From positions 6,293,386-6,357,385 of the forward strand of contig JABAKD010000021.1 in the NCBI GenBank assembly GCA_012845835.1: DNA of 64,000 nt, read 5' to 3'. This document shows positions 43,125-55,439 of the stretch, piece by piece (position 1 is the stretch's first letter; each line of letters begins with the position of its first letter). Position numbers and translations under genes: made by a program. The notes below the pieces were generated by a model. It did no database searches. It was not told where the DNA came from and saw only the letters and a program-made list of their open reading frames with translations. Source of the DNA: Undaria pinnatifida. Taxonomy: Eukaryota; Sar; Phaeophyceae; Laminariales; Alariaceae.

Positions 43125-44965
43125 GCGATGTTGCCACAATGATGGTGTCTACATGGATATACCTTTCGATTTGAATATTCTACCTTTCGATCCATTTACA
43201 AGAACAAATTATGGAGCTTTTAACACGTCGTTTACTACATACACCTAACTGGGTTGCATGCTACATGTAACATCAAACCTTCTAGAAAAAAACATGACCA
43301 GGCGGGTGATAGAAAGGGGTGTCTGTTTGCTGCAACCGACCAAGGCTACGGTAGGGGGGGTACCCCCATTTTCACTGGTGTGTTTGAGCCACTCGCACGA
43401 GTAGCTCTGTAACCTACGGATGGATGAAGATGGTTTAGGAACTTGGTTTGCCGCAGCTTAGACCACCTTTGCATTGCGTATTGATTTCGTCAATGTAAAA
43501 CATGAAGAAAACGTAATATTGCATAGGAAGAAAGGGTTTACTCGCGCGAGTGACCCCTAGCCATTGAAAAAAAAGGCTCAAAAGGGGACCCCCCTACCGT
43601 GGCCTGGGTCAACCGTCACTTTCGTCCCCTTCAAGGGTTTATAATTCTCGCGCACATATTGAAATGCTCGCCCCCCTCGCCCCCCCCCCCAATCCCTCAT
43701 GCTCAAAAGCCCCACCTGAAATCAAAATCTACCAAAGTAGTAAACACTACCAGCCAGCAAATATCATCTCATTATCCATCTAGCCATCCATGCCGTAGCT
43801 CCAACTCATCTCCGCCCTCCGCCCCCCCCCCACCCCTTTTTGTTCCCCGCCCAGTTCGTTCGAACGCCCCACTTACAATCGAAATCGGTCACAGTAATAA
43901 ACACTTCTAAGCAATTGGTATCACGTCAATACCTTTCTAGCCATTCATGACGTAGCTTTCATTCATCGCCCCTCCCGCCCTCCAATGCCCCCTCCTTCCC
44001 CACACCCCGCACGATCGCCTAGACCCAGCACCCCGCTTAAGGCAAGCCCCTACATCTGTGATTAAATCGCGCGATCGCAGCATCACACAAAATGTTGCGA
44101 AGATCAGTGTCGACCAAATCCTTGATATCATAGGTGGAGTGTAGTTTAATTTTAATATAACACCCAAACCTCTTGGAAACCCTTCCCCCTCCCCCCCCCC
44201 CCCCTCCCCTCCACGCCTTCTTTTTTTTCTTTTTCTCTTCGCTCTTTCTTGCTAAAAACGCCTCACCTAATATCGAAATCCGCCAGAGTAACAAACTTTT
44301 CCACGCCCTGGATATCGCCTCGTTATAGTTTTGGAGCCGTCCATGCCGCTGCTGCAATTCCCACCCACCCCCGCCCCCAACGTCCCCTCCTTCCCCATCA
44401 CCCGCACCATCGCCTAGACCTAGCACCACGAGTATAGCAAACGGCTACATCTATGCGACCTAAAGCCCCCCCCCCCCCGCCCCCCGCCCCCCCGGGCACA
44501 TTTCCCCCCCCCCTCCCCCACGAGAAGGATTAAAGGTTTCTACGCACAGATTGACGTGCCCCACCCGTCCCCTCCCCCCCCCTTCCCCCTCCCGCCCCCC
44601 TTTTGATCAAAATCAGGTCCCCACGTCCTTAGAAACTCCGCCCTCCTCTCACCAGTTATGCGACTTACAGTATTCACTTGATAAACTGATGCATTTTCCT
44701 CCACAGCTTTCAGATTTTGTCCCCCTCAGAAACGGGTTCATATTTTCCGCGTACAGACTGCCTAACATCACCCTGTTGACCCTTACAGCCACACTGTAGT
44801 TGCAACGGGATTCGCCGACCTATATCTTTAATGAGGACACACAACCCGTAATACGCGCGATCGGAGTATCACACACACCTTCCAATGATGAGTTTCCACA
44901 AAATACTCGATCTCACAGCTGGAGTGTATTTCAATTTTTACGGTATGATATATTATGCATCTGTG
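43125..44965 (-). mobile_element. Family A copy A-8, split by a MITE
   Basis: Read on the minus strand, the head lies at 44965-44750 (CACAGCTGGAGTG on plus). Modules follow with C tracts on plus (44467-44480, 44190-44205, 43680-43690), then the G-poor right part at 43330-43125 with GGGTTGCATGCTACATGTAA matching 31508-31530. The MITE at 43339-43609 interrupts it. The Pro-rich frames over the C tracts are artefacts. Confidence 0.82.
43339..43609 (+). mobile_element. MITE copy 2, inserted in A-8, with perfect 6-bp target duplication
   Basis: 271 bp. Left end ACCAAGGCTACGGTAGGGGG, right end inverted ACCCAGGCCACGGTAGGGGG, about 18 of 20 matching. CAACCG lies on both sides (43333-43338 and 43610-43615); uninterrupted family A copies have CAACCG once at this place, as at 26995-27020 inverted. 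Palindromes ACTCGCACGAGT (43391-43402) and ACTCGCGCGAGT (43540-43551) lie near each end. No coding capacity. Confidence 0.88.
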
Positions 44966-45033
44966 TTTCGTTTTTTTGTTGCAACGACAAAAAATGTGTG
45001 ATTGCGTTTTAAACACACAACTGAATTCTCAAC

Positions 45034-45084
45034 CATGCCTGGTGTTGTACCCGATTTAATACAGCACCTGTGGTACCAGGCATG
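45034..45084. repeat. Perfect 10-bp inverted repeat (hairpin)
   Basis: CATGCCTGGT at 45034-45043 and ACCAGGCATG at 45075-45084, loop of 31 nt, with an extended imperfect pairing (ATTCTCA on both outer sides). Could be a small hairpin or a MITE remnant. Confidence 0.6.
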
Positions 45085-46445
45085 AGAATCCTGGGTAATT
45101 GACGCATTTTCTGAGCAATAGTGGATGACAGAATTGTGTTCACCCCCCCCCTCCTCCCCCCTCCGTCAATGCCGTAAAAAACCGAGTGATAAGGGGGGAA
45201 GGGTGTATATATAAGGCTTATACTACCCACAGGTGATCACACGTCATGTTCGAACGATCGCACAGCAGCAGTGTACCAGTAAACCATTTGTTGTTTTTGG
45301 GATCGTTTGACAAGGAAATTTGGGATTTACAAATTTTTGCTGGGGGGGCGGAAAGAACTTATCGGTCGTCCACGTGACATGTTCTTTTTCAGCTCGCGGA
45401 GACGTCACCACCGCCGTAGTCTTGCGATGATTTCCTGGTGATATGAATTGGAAGTCGAGCTGGCAGGATGCTTGATGTATTTGAACAGGTAGTGTAGGTA
45501 GGTATGATGAATGCTGGCGTCCAAGGTTATTTGAAAGAGCACATGTCCTAATCAAAGTGTCCTGTAATACCAACAACGCGTGATGAGAGCTTTGTATGGA
45601 CTAAACCAGAGCGGAACTGGTTGGACAAAATATGGCTTGACTCGGGAGTCGGGGGGTTTGACTGCGGCGTGGAGAAGGTATATCTTAGCTCATATTGTGG
45701 GTGATGAAAAAATAGTTGAAGGCGATGCTCTTCCATTATTGTTTGAAGTTGAGGATGGTGCTTTTGAGTTTCAGGAACGTAGGATGGCGTGAGCATTATC
45801 GTGACAGTTGTCACGAGCAGGAGGAATGTAGAATTGACTATTTTCTCGTATCAATGTCCAAGAACCAAACTCGGGTCTGCGTTGATACTTATTGTTATAC
45901 TGTTTTTGATTTTGACTGGTGGCATGTAGAAAACGGGAGTAGCTAGACTGTATTACCACCAGAATTTTGCTTGATCGAATTTTTGGAAGCATACTAACTT
46001 GGGGGAACAGCATTGGTATTTTCGAGTAGTCGGAGACGAAATTTGATACCTACCTGGTATTTTTTTTTGATTTCAGCATTGAATTTGATCCATCGAAAGC
46101 TTGGGAGTATGATAATTTGAGGTAAAATGTACCTGGTGGATGTTTCCGTGGTTATCTTAGGCTTGATTTATTGAACCACTATCAGGAGCTTTTTTTTGTG
46201 GTCTAACACGGACTAATTCTACAGCACTCATGATCGCCCATATTCTTATCAGCGATTGCCGTTACGATTACTGGCGTTTAATTCCGCTAGCTGCGGCGTT
46301 CGATATCAATATTCATGTCGTTGGAGCAGAGGCAATATTGTCTTTAAATTGAAATGAGATATTGGAGGCATGTACCTTGTGTTGAATATGCAATGTTCGG
46401 ATTGTGCGCTTTGGATGAACGTTATGATGACATGCACACAGGCAG
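45085..46445. other. Unassigned
   Basis: No gene recognised. Open frames at 45244-45576 (-) and 45548-45814 (-) are unsupported. C run near 45145-45160. Confidence 0.3.
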
Positions 46446-46810
46446 GGGGAATTTTGGTTCATGTGTTGGTTTATGCCTGCGCACAAGGCTGATGATGTAT
46501 GATGTGTATGACTGCAAAGACTCTGCGGAGATGATAGAGTAGAACTATTGATACGATTGACGGTCCCAATCTTCGATATGTTCGAGTTGAGCCTCTTTTG
46601 TCGAAGTATACTAGTAGTGCTACTACTGTTGTTACTCAGTTCACAATTTTTTCGTCTTCGGGTGTGCACGTTCAAAGTAGCCTCCGGAACTCTGGTACTT
46701 GAATATGTATCCTATCTTCATATTTTTTCCGCCGCCGGATGGTCTCTCGACCGAGATCAATCTTCCCGTGAGCCACCCTACGTCGGGCATACAGATAGTC
46801 GATTATCAGT
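46446..46810 (+). repeat. Segment duplicated at 40664-41035, copy 2
   Basis: Collinear with the first copy, ending at the shared ATACAGATxGTCGATT. The coding-like sequence that follows copy 1 (41056 onward) is absent here, so the duplication ends at this point or was followed by a deletion. Confidence 0.85.
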
Positions 46811-47109
46811 CGGCGTGTGCTCGAATTTATCCGACCGAAATCTGATGAATATAGCTCGAAATCGGACTTACATAAACAACGGTAGATTTTATTAGTAGTA
46901 CATTGTTGTGATTGTTGGTCTATATCGAACTCTTGGCATTACCTTACATAGTGTACGCGCAGACTAGGGTTGTGTGCATGACATTCTTCACTCTACCAAG
47001 TCAGTGATGAATTGAACAATTCGAAGTGCTTCCCTGCCCTAACCAAAGCATGGGTGCCGGCGTATGTCGGAGCCATTGCAATTTGTTGAGAAATATTCTT
47101 CCTTCCGCT
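46811..47109. other. Unassigned
   Basis: No gene or repeat recognised. Confidence 0.3.
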
Positions 47110-47292
47110 ATTTCAAATGACCCTGTTGACCCTGATAGCAACGCTGTAGTTGCAAGGGGAGTCGCCGAACTATATCATTAGCGAAGACACACAACCCGTA
47201 ATACACGCGATCGGAGAATCACACACCGCTTGCAATGAATAGTGTCGACAAATTTTTTCGATCTCACAACAACCGGAGTGTATTTAAATTTT
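47110..47292 (-). mobile_element. Family A copy A-9 (head only)
   Basis: Reverse complement of the family head: CCCTGTTGACCCTGATAGC, GGGGAGTCGCCGA, ACGCGATCGGAGAATCACAC and GGAGTGTATTTAAATTTTTG. Ends just inside the head. Confidence 0.78.
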
Positions 47293-47539
47293 TGTTGAAA
47301 AGAAGAACATCGCCTTTTCACAACGATTTCGGTGTGGTTTCGCTCAAGGGGTAAAACAAATCGTCCACCTACGCCCTCAAATTTGACGAGGGCTGTTGGG
47401 ATGTGCGGCAACGTGGCAAACAAAGGAAATAAACGACAAAAATAAACAATGTACAAGGTACGCACGAGTAGCAACGTCAGGCCGGCAACGATGCGGAAAC
47501 AGTTGAACACAGTGCCTCCCGCTGCTAGCCCACGACCGC

Positions 47540-47600
47540 AAGCAGCAGAACAGCTGGCGGCAGCTAGCGGCAGCTAGAGGCAGCTAGCGGCAGCTAGCGA
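47540..47600 (+). repeat. 10-bp minisatellite (GGCAGCTAGC)
   Basis: About five tandem units of GGCAGCTAGC with one CTAGA variant, between 47551 and 47598. Confidence 0.85.
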
Positions 47601-47699
47601 CAGAACCAGCTAGAGCAATTACACCGCCACGAGCAACTGCAGCAGCAACAGCTTATAGATAGTTTTGTTATGCATTTTTGGACCGACTAATCTTCTCGT

Positions 47700-47724
47700 C
47701 GCTGCTGCTGCTGCTGCTGCTGCC
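47700..47724 (+). repeat. (GCT)8 trinucleotide run
   Basis: Eight GCT units within a 98-residue open frame (47678-47974, +), where they give a Leu run. The frame has no recognised domain. I do not call it a gene. Confidence 0.85.
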
Positions 47725-48014
47725 CTCCACCGCAGCTTGGTTGGATTTACACGAACGGGAGGTCATCATGCTGTCACGAGAACGAGTACGAGTAGTCCTT
47801 CCGGGAACGACGCATTCTGACACGCAACAGGCGAGGACGTACCGTGGCAGCGGGCCGCTTGCAGTCCGACGGCGTCCCGCCGGCACTGCCCAACGCCGCT
47901 CGTCCGCGGCATACTCCAGCTACACCTCTAGAGTCTCTGTTCTCTCAGCGGTTGTCTTGTTGTGTATGCAGTAATCGGTGCTGGTGGTGCGTGCGAGGCA
48001 TGGAAATGCTCGGT

Positions 48015-48635
48015 GTATATTATAAAAATATAAATACACTCCAGCTGTGAGATCGAAGATTTTGTGGAAAATCGTTTTCGCAAGCTGCGTGTGATACTCC
48101 GATCGCGCGTATTACGGGTCGTGTGTCCTCATTAAGGATAGAGGTCGGCGACTCCCGTTGCAACTACAGTGTAGCTATCAGGATCAACAGGGTGATGTTA
48201 GGCAGTCTGTGCGCGGAAACTATAAAACCCGTTTCTGAGGGGGACAAAATCGGACAGCTGTAGAAAGAAATGCATCAGTTTATCTTTTGAATCCAGTAAG
48301 TCGAATAACCGGTTCGAGGGAGGGGCGGAGTCTTGGAAGACGTGGGCGCCTGATGTTTTTCAAAAGGGGGGTGGGAGGGGAGGAAAACGGCGGAGGGGCA
48401 GGTGGGGCAGCTCAATTTGTCCGTGGAAACTATCAACCCTTCTTGTGGGGGAGGGGGGGGGTGGGGGGGGGAGGGCTTTAGGTCGCATAGATGTAGTAGT
48501 TTGCTTTACACGTGGGGCTAGGTCTGTCTGGCGATATTGCGGGTGGTGGGGAAGGAGGGGGGGATATGGGCAGGGATGGTGCGAATTGCAGCAGCGGCAT
48601 GGACGGCTCGAAAATGATAATGAGGTGATATATAT
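48015..48635 (+). mobile_element. Family A copy A-10
   Basis: Head from TATTATAAAAATATAAATACACT with CTCCAGCTGTGAGATCGAAG, GATACTCCGATCGCGCGTA and GGGGGACAAAATCGGACAG. G-rich spacers lie at about 48364-48400 and 48445-48475, then the CACGTGGGGCTAGGTCTG module and GCAGCAGCGGCATGGACGGC. 3'-truncated after ATGATAATGAGGTGATAT. Confidence 0.82.
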
Positions 48636-50939
48636 CAGTAATACTGACTCGACGCGTACGCGTCAGGCTCGAGGTATCTTCCCGATCCTCTGGAGCTTCT
48701 TGGGTGGTGTCATGACAACAGGGCTGTGCGTCTTGTCCTGTTTGGGGTGCTACATACCCTTGCGCAGGCGTTTGGCCCCAGACAAATGCTCGATGCGTTG
48801 TAGACGAAGTAAACAGAGAGACACAAGTGCCCACACGGCGTGGTTGTAGAGTAAATCAAGAGTGGAAAACGCCTTCCAGATCCGATAGGAATAAGGCCCG
48901 CGACGTGTTTGGAAACCTTTTTCAAATATCACCATGATTGTATGCCCACTACGAATGTTTCGGGAACATTCTCGATGCAAATTTCCGGCAACACTCTTGC
49001 ACAACACGACAGAAGAAAACAATGCGTCTTCATCGAAAATTAGGATGTGTAAAAGAAAACAGGGGACAGATGGCGTTTGTTTTGCGAGATGCAATGGAGT
49101 AGTACTACCTACCGTGTGCGCACGCACGTACCGTGTGCGCACGCACGTACGCGCGCCCTCACAGGACTTCACCCGTGCTGCTGTCCGGCAACCTTTTTAC
49201 GCGGTTGTTGTCATCTGCCGCTAGGACGCCGGAATGTGCGTTCCTGCGCATGACTGCTGTAACGGGAAACGCGAGACAAATACATTCAGGATGAGTAAAA
49301 AACTTGCGGACGTGTGGCGACACACACAACAACCAAGGACGAGAGCACGAATGTGTGGCGACAAACGCGAAGAAGACACAACAGTAGTGGCAGTAGTAGC
49401 ACACCACGGCATGGCCAAGAGAGAGGGCCCTCCCGGCCTGGCTGTTGTGGCACAGCCGCATCTACCACGTGTCCGTTCCCGACACGGCTGGGTTGTGGTG
49501 GATGTGGGCCGTTTGGGGAGGGAGGTGATATCGTTGTGTGGGGCGGGTGGGGTGTGTATGTCCGTGAAAACTGGCTTGCTGCTTGCAGGACTAAGCATCA
49601 ACTTCAACCAAAGAGCCCCCCTCGCAGGATTTGTAACACCCTGTGTTACGGTTAAGGATCGTTAGGGTTCAACTTCACCCTAGCTTCTGCTCAAACGTGT
49701 GTTAAAAAAAGTATATTCTTGCTGTTATTCAGAAATTGACCGCAGATCTTGTCTTCGGGACAATTTCTGAATACGCAAATTTCCAAAAATCGTACCTTCG
49801 CAAACACTGCACTCACGAAAAGCAGCAACGACCAGTGTAGACTGAATGGGATAACATACCGTAGACAGCACAGAAGGGCCCGCAGCACCATTAAAGTATT
49901 GAGAGCGCACGAAGTTTGATTTTTTTATTTCAACTAAGATCGGAAAAACGACGGTTCTTTAAATCTTGAACGTTTCCATTTGTAGGCAACTCGCTGTCTT
50001 ACGTACAAGTATAAAGTTGCCATGCGTGTGCAGGGATGTGTATTCCAAAGGGTACCATTTTGGTGTGAAACATGGGGGGCAGTGGAGGAATCAATGTCGG
50101 AGTTCTAAGCTGGGAAGAACTCGTACCGGCTAGTATGTAGATGGACCAAAACGAACTCGGATGTTGCCGCACGGGTGGATAGGCGACAGGGTCGAGATCA
50201 GCCCTCAGAAGCGATTGGAGTGGAGGCAGGGCTGCTCACAGTTTGGAGTGGACTCGTTTTCACCAAGATATAAAGTTGACCCATCCAAGTTGCTCGCCGG
50301 AGTGGGTGTAGACTAAATCGTGAAGACCGGGAGGTTGGAGAGGGAACCAGTAGCAGAACTTGGCATTGGAGCGACCGCTCCTGTAGAGACCGTCAAATAT
50401 CCTAGCCTTGGATAGCGCGACGGGATGGCGACACCATTCCAGGTATTAGTACCCTAGATGAGTTGTCGTTTGGTTTCGTTGGTTTCGGTTTCAAAGAAGA
50501 CTTCATACCGGTCGAGGGTGGTCGTAGATTGTTGTCAGAGACAATCGCACACCACCCCTTTCAAATGTGACCGTCGTTTCAGGTTGCCTCAAGCGCCTGC
50601 AGAGGCTCTGTTGGATGTAGGTGTATCTGGCGTCTAACACGAACTGTGCTGGCGAAGAACAACCATTTTTTTGTTAGTATCTGTAATGCTCCCGATGATT
50701 TTTTGAATTTTGACGTGAACATGTGACTCGTTATACTCCTATGTTCGAGTACATTTAAAACGGTTTCTCCCCAAGCTCTATTTGGTTTTCGTTTTTTGTC
50801 AATTTTTTTATGAAGTTCTCACGTTTTTGGGACTTACTTGTGTCGTTTCGGCCACACACAGATGATGCGCTATTTTAATGCTTTCGATGACCAACGATGC
50901 CGGCGTAGGAAATACATCGATACATTCCGAGGCACATAT
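48636..50939. other. Unassigned 2.3-kb stretch
   Basis: No supported gene. A 143-residue frame at 49234-49665 (+) has no domain and overlaps two other frames. A 19-bp tandem duplication, ACCGTGTGCGCACGCACGT, lies at 49111-49149 with an alternating purine-pyrimidine core. Confidence 0.35.
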
Positions 50940-51725
50940 ATATTATAAATATTTAAATACACTCCAGCTGTGAGATCGAATATTTTGTCGAAACTCGTCT
51001 TTGCAAGCTGTGTGTGATACTTCGATCGCGCGTATTACGGGTTATGTGTCCTCATTAAGGATATTGGTCGGCGATTCCCCCAGCAGCTACAGTGTAGCTA
51101 TCATGGTCAACAGGGTGACGTTAAGCAGTCTGTGCGCGGAAACTATAAAAACCGTTTCTGAGGGGGACAAAATCTGACAGCTGTGGAAGGAAATGCATCA
51201 GTTTATCAAGTATATCCTGTAAGTCGAATATCCGGTGAGGGGAGGGCGGAGTTTCGAAGAACGTGTGGGCCTCATTTTGATCAAAAGGGGGGCGGGAGGG
51301 GGGGAGGGGTGGAAGGGGACGGGTGGGGCAGGTCTATTTCTGCGTTGAAACTATAAATATTCCTTGTGGGCGAGGGGGGGGGAATGTGGCAGGGTGGGCC
51401 GGGGGCGGGGGGGAAGGGCTTTAGGTCGCATATATGTAGCCGTTTGCTATACTCGTGGTGCTAGGTCTAGGCGATGGTGCGGGTGGTGGGGAAGGAAGGG
51501 GCGTTGGGGGCGGGGGTGGGTGGGAATTGCAGCAGTGGCATGGACGGCTCTGAAACGATAGCCAGGCGATATCCAGGGCGTGGAAGTGTTTATTACTGTG
51601 GCGGATTTCGATATTAGGTGGGGCGTCTAAGCAAGGAAAAGCGAGGAGAAAAAAAAAAAAAAAAAGCGGGCGGGGGGGGGGCCGGGGGGGGAGGGTTTTC
51701 AAGAGGTTTAGGTCACATAAAATTT
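50940..51725 (+). mobile_element. Family A copy A-11
   Basis: Head from TATATTATAAATATTTAAAT then CACTCCAGCTGTGAGATCGA. G-rich spacers near 51287-51325, 51370-51412 and 51500-51525. It ends with the GTGGCGGATTTCGATATTAG module, a run of A (51642-51664), a G tract and AAGAGGTTTAGGTCACAT. A nearly complete short form. Confidence 0.84.
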
Positions 51726-53589
51726 TAAAATAGGTATATAACATGGCTTTTGCATTCCAAATGTTGTCGATCCCAGGGTTGTATCTGAATTTGATCTAGG
51801 GTATCGTATGAACGCCTACTCCTTGGAGAAAATCGAACTACGCAATGTTCAATATAATGATCGGTCAGACAAACCCAAGGAGGCATCTCCCCCTAGGGGA
51901 GCAGTAGAACTATCTACTTCACAGCTCATTTCTATTGCCCTACCCGGAACATGACTTCGGATAATTTCTTTCGCGCAACCCGTCTATCAGAAGGGTACTC
52001 CTGCCAGCACCATACAAACCACCGATGGCTCCACGGGTGACAGGTATATCTGTCGGAAACACAACATGGTACAAAACGAGTCGTTCAACGGTGGACCCCC
52101 CAACGTTTCGCTAACGAAATCGCCGGTTTCGAAAGCAGCTCCCGGCGGTATGTCCTGACTTTTGGAGCTTCTTGCCACCCTGACGTTCATATGTCGAGTC
52201 CTCTTTACGCAGTGTCGAGCAACCATTAAAGGTTCGTTAAACAAAACCGCTCGTTGAGGGGGGGTAGGGGGGGTGTCGATGTATCAGTCCAACGTGCAGC
52301 CCTTACGGTGGGATGGCTCCAAGAGACTTGCCCGCCTTCACTAACATCGCTTGTCGGAACTTTATACATAGATTATTGTTGACTTTTATCGGCAAAACGT
52401 TTCGTCAGTGAGCGTTCTAGACGAACAAAAAGGTTAGCCTAGTGTTGGAAGCGATGTCCCACTAGAGAGTCCGCTGCATCCTCTGTAGGTCTGCTTCAAT
52501 TCCCCCATCGTCAGCAAAACGCAGGACGAGTTTGAAATCGACGACTGGCTCGAACTTCGTCCTCCGTTGTATTCCATGTTCTAGTTCATTTGTCGTATTT
52601 ATGCATGCCTGTTAACAATGGTTATGATTTACACAAGGGAGAACCACAGGAACTGAAACACATTCAAGTCTTCCAGTACAATATTTTTCAAAGGTGCTGA
52701 TAGCACTGGCTAGACGCGCATATACATATATATATATATATATATAAATCAAGTTGGTATGGTCTGGGCAATGGATTCCACAATGTATATGTCGGAGTCG
52801 GTCATAGCAATAAACGTAAGACGCGCGCAACCCAATTCATGTCTAAGCCTTGATTGCGGCAGATGTAGAGCCGTGACATAACCGAACATGCCCTAGATAT
52901 ATTCAAGCGAGGCGCGTGAGCGTACTGCTATGTTACTACTGAGAAGCAGCACTCGCTTGTGATCGTTGTGGTATCACGCGGTATTTTTCTGCGCGGTGAT
53001 ACAGACCCTACCTGGGTATACACAATGGGACACGCATTCGTTCTGTATGAGGAACATGTTCGAGCCTACTGGGGACCTGCATTGGCAACCGTTACCACAC
53101 GGCCACTCGAAAACATCGTTGAAGAAAGGAGTCGTCGTAAAACAAAAATACATGAAATAATATTTGTTGAGGTTGGACCAGGCTAGAAGGTAAATGTTGA
53201 GACGGTCCCATGCGCCAGGTCGCCCCTATGATATATCCCGAATCGCTCGAGCTCTTGCTGCAAAAGACGTTCCAGCCAACGTTGAGGCGTGAACACTGAT
53301 GTGCCTTCTTCCTGGGCATCGGCGGTTCTCGTGCTCTCGGACGTGTCACTTGTTTAATTTTTTCTGCGCTTGGTAAAAGTATATATTTCGGGGGGGGGGG
53401 GATGTGTCTATAAAGCCATGCCAATCAATTTGAAAAGCGGCGATGATTCAGCCATACCCCCCTTCTCTCGGTCCAAATATATGTTTAATAGCGGCCTTGG
53501 TGAATATTTAAAGTACACTAGGTCATAGCGGTAAAACGATTGTCATAGTTTGTTTATATATCATATGCCAGAAGTGTTGTAGGTGGCGT
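51726..53589. other. Unassigned 1.9-kb stretch
   Basis: No supported gene. Frames at 51987-52244 (-), 52959-53186 (+) and 53092-53424 (-) show no domain. (TA)n lies at 52724-52746 and G11-12 at 53391-53401. Confidence 0.35.
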
Positions 53590-53644
53590 GAGGAGCAGTA
53601 GTAAAAATCAATCGTTTTGCTTGATAACCTGTGAGGGCGCGTTT

Positions 53645-54000
53645 TTACCTGTCAGTGGCCAAGTCGCAATAGGCCAGGTGGTCACGGCTCAAATTGTCGT
53701 GTCCCACGACACCAGTGCGGTTGAAAACCGTCAGGGGGCGCCGTGGGAGTCTGCCCGTGTGGACATCGTTGGGCTTCAGACCTGTCGCGGCGCTGACGTA
53801 ATTGTTGTAGCCGAATTCGACGTGGGGCAGATGCAAGTACCAATCGCCTTGTCGCTCGTCGACGACCATATCCAAATTTGGGCCATAGTGTGGTTTACCT
53901 GCTCAAAGCCCCCGTTACAGTTGGGATGGTAAAATGGGGACTGCCAGAATAACACCACTTTGTCCGTGGAGTATTTGAGGGTAAGGTCAAAAGCCGTGTT
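53645..54000 (-). pseudogene. pol: Integrase catalytic core fragment (copy 2)
   Basis: Two frames: NTAFDLTLKYSTDKVVLFWQ then FYHPNCNGGFEQVNHTMAQ (in 53776-54192), and WYLHLPHVEFGYNN followed by SAATGLKPNDVHTGRLPRRP (in 53645-53875). The E of GGFEQVNH is at the place of the third acidic residue of the DDE triad in gypsy integrases. The following LP-x-x-EFGYNN and TGLKP patterns are typical of the group. The first two acidic residues and the zinc-binding N-terminal domain are missing. Truncated at the C-terminus after LAYCDLATDR. Confidence 0.78.
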
Positions 54001-54640
54001 GGAATTTGAGCCTGCAATGACCCCGTCCGGAAACACCAGGCCTCGCGAGCGCGACGCAAAACCCGAACCCGTGGTTTCTCGTGTCGGATCTCTGTTCACT
54101 CGTTGGCGGAAACGCGAGAAAATCCGCTTTAACTGCGCCCGAACAATGTCAAAAACCGCCGGTGCCAAGCCGTTGATAGCCTCGTTGGACATTTATGGGT
54201 CTGCAATGTCCTCTTCTGTGAACACCAGCCTTCGGCTCTTTGGGCCTGTAGTGTCCCCTTGCAGCAGCACCAAGCCTCGGGAGCAAGATGCGAGTGCGAA
54301 CCTGGGGTTTCTCGCCTAGGGTCTTCCTCACCCAATAACGAAAACTCGTAAGAAGCCGCCCTCGCGGCACCCAAAAAAAAGTCCAACACCGACGGTGCCA
54401 ACCCCTCGGTAGCCTCGTAGGACATTTGGGTCTGTTATTTCCCCCTCTCTGGAAACATCAGACCTCGGATATTTGGGCCTGTAGCGTCCCTTTCAGGTAC
54501 AACCAGGCCCCGGGAGCACGGCGCTAATCCGGACGAACGGTTTCTCGCGTCGTGGCCTCGTCGCTCGTTGGCGGATAATCGCAAGAAACCTGCTCTAACT
54601 GCACCCGAAGGGGAAGGGGCTCTGAGCTCCTTCTGCTTCA
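54000..54640 (-). repeat. Tandem repeat of 233-bp period (copy 2)
   Basis: Anchors ATGTCC start at 54192 and 54425 on the minus strand (233 bp apart), each leading into GLAPxVxD. A further partial unit ends near 54640. Matches the array at 7000-7645 in place and period. Confidence 0.85.
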
Positions 54641-55320
54641 AGACAGGCGCGATTCTTCCGTAAAATCACGGGAATAGCGTGCCACTGATCCGTGTCGAGG
54701 CTGTAGCGTCACCATTGGCCCGTCGCGCAGTGTAATATCTTCTTCCTGTGCCACTGGGGCAGACGCAGCCTGAACCACGTGGGTTAGCGTGTTAAGACGA
54801 ACAATGGTCCGTAGACCCTGTGAACGTCTTCCAGAGCGGAGCTCGGGCAAATGGCAGTACTGGATTTACCCGAGGTTACTCTTTTTCAATATGCCTATTG
54901 GAGGAGGGAGACGAGATAGCTAATCTTGTCGATACCTCCTTGATTGGAAAAAGGAGAGAGCGCCCGCTGTTATCGCGAGCAAACACTGGATCGAGCCTGG
55001 CAAATGATCTCGGTGGTTTAGTGTTGTTTTCCCCACATCTCAAATTGTACGCCACCTCGTGGTCAGAGAGAGTGTTTGAGGGTAGACCATCCCACACCTC
55101 AAACCGACCGCCACCGCCTGGTCAGGGAGAGGAGAGGATAAACACGTTCATGTAAAGAGGCGACGCGCCGTCACTGCAGCTATATTGTAGAGTGACGCGT
55201 GTCTTGGGGGGAGCGCGCAAAGCGCAAAACTCCCGTGCCAGGGTAGATGGGGGCGGAGTTTGAAGCGCGTACCCCCATTGCCAAGTTTATGCCGCGGCTG
55301 AGAAAATGGCACGGGAAGCG
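54641..55320 (-). pseudogene. Unidentified conserved internal segment (copy 2)
   Basis: Partner of 6350-6990. Contains PRSFARLDPVFARDNSGRS (54876-55097) and, nearer the array, SAPVAQEEDITLRDGPMVTL (54638-54850), both alignable with copy 1. Identity of the encoded protein unknown. Confidence 0.45.
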
Positions 55321-55439
55321 CGGCTCTGGGTCGCCGAACTCAGACCATAACCGAGGGGAACGTCGCCGGAAGCATGCGTTCTCACCGTCGAAAAAAATGG
55401 AATTGCCTTGCTTGAGGGAACCACGTTCGAAGCGCTAAT

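Noticed and set aside
23109-46135. Recurring ACCAGGT/ACCTGGT words as a motif system
   Set aside because: A 7-mer is expected several times in 64 kb on both strands. Placements show no regular spacing or common context.
52250-52275. GGGGGGGTAGGGGGGGTGTC as another MITE end
   Set aside because: Lacks the CTACGG core and has no second end within 400 bp.
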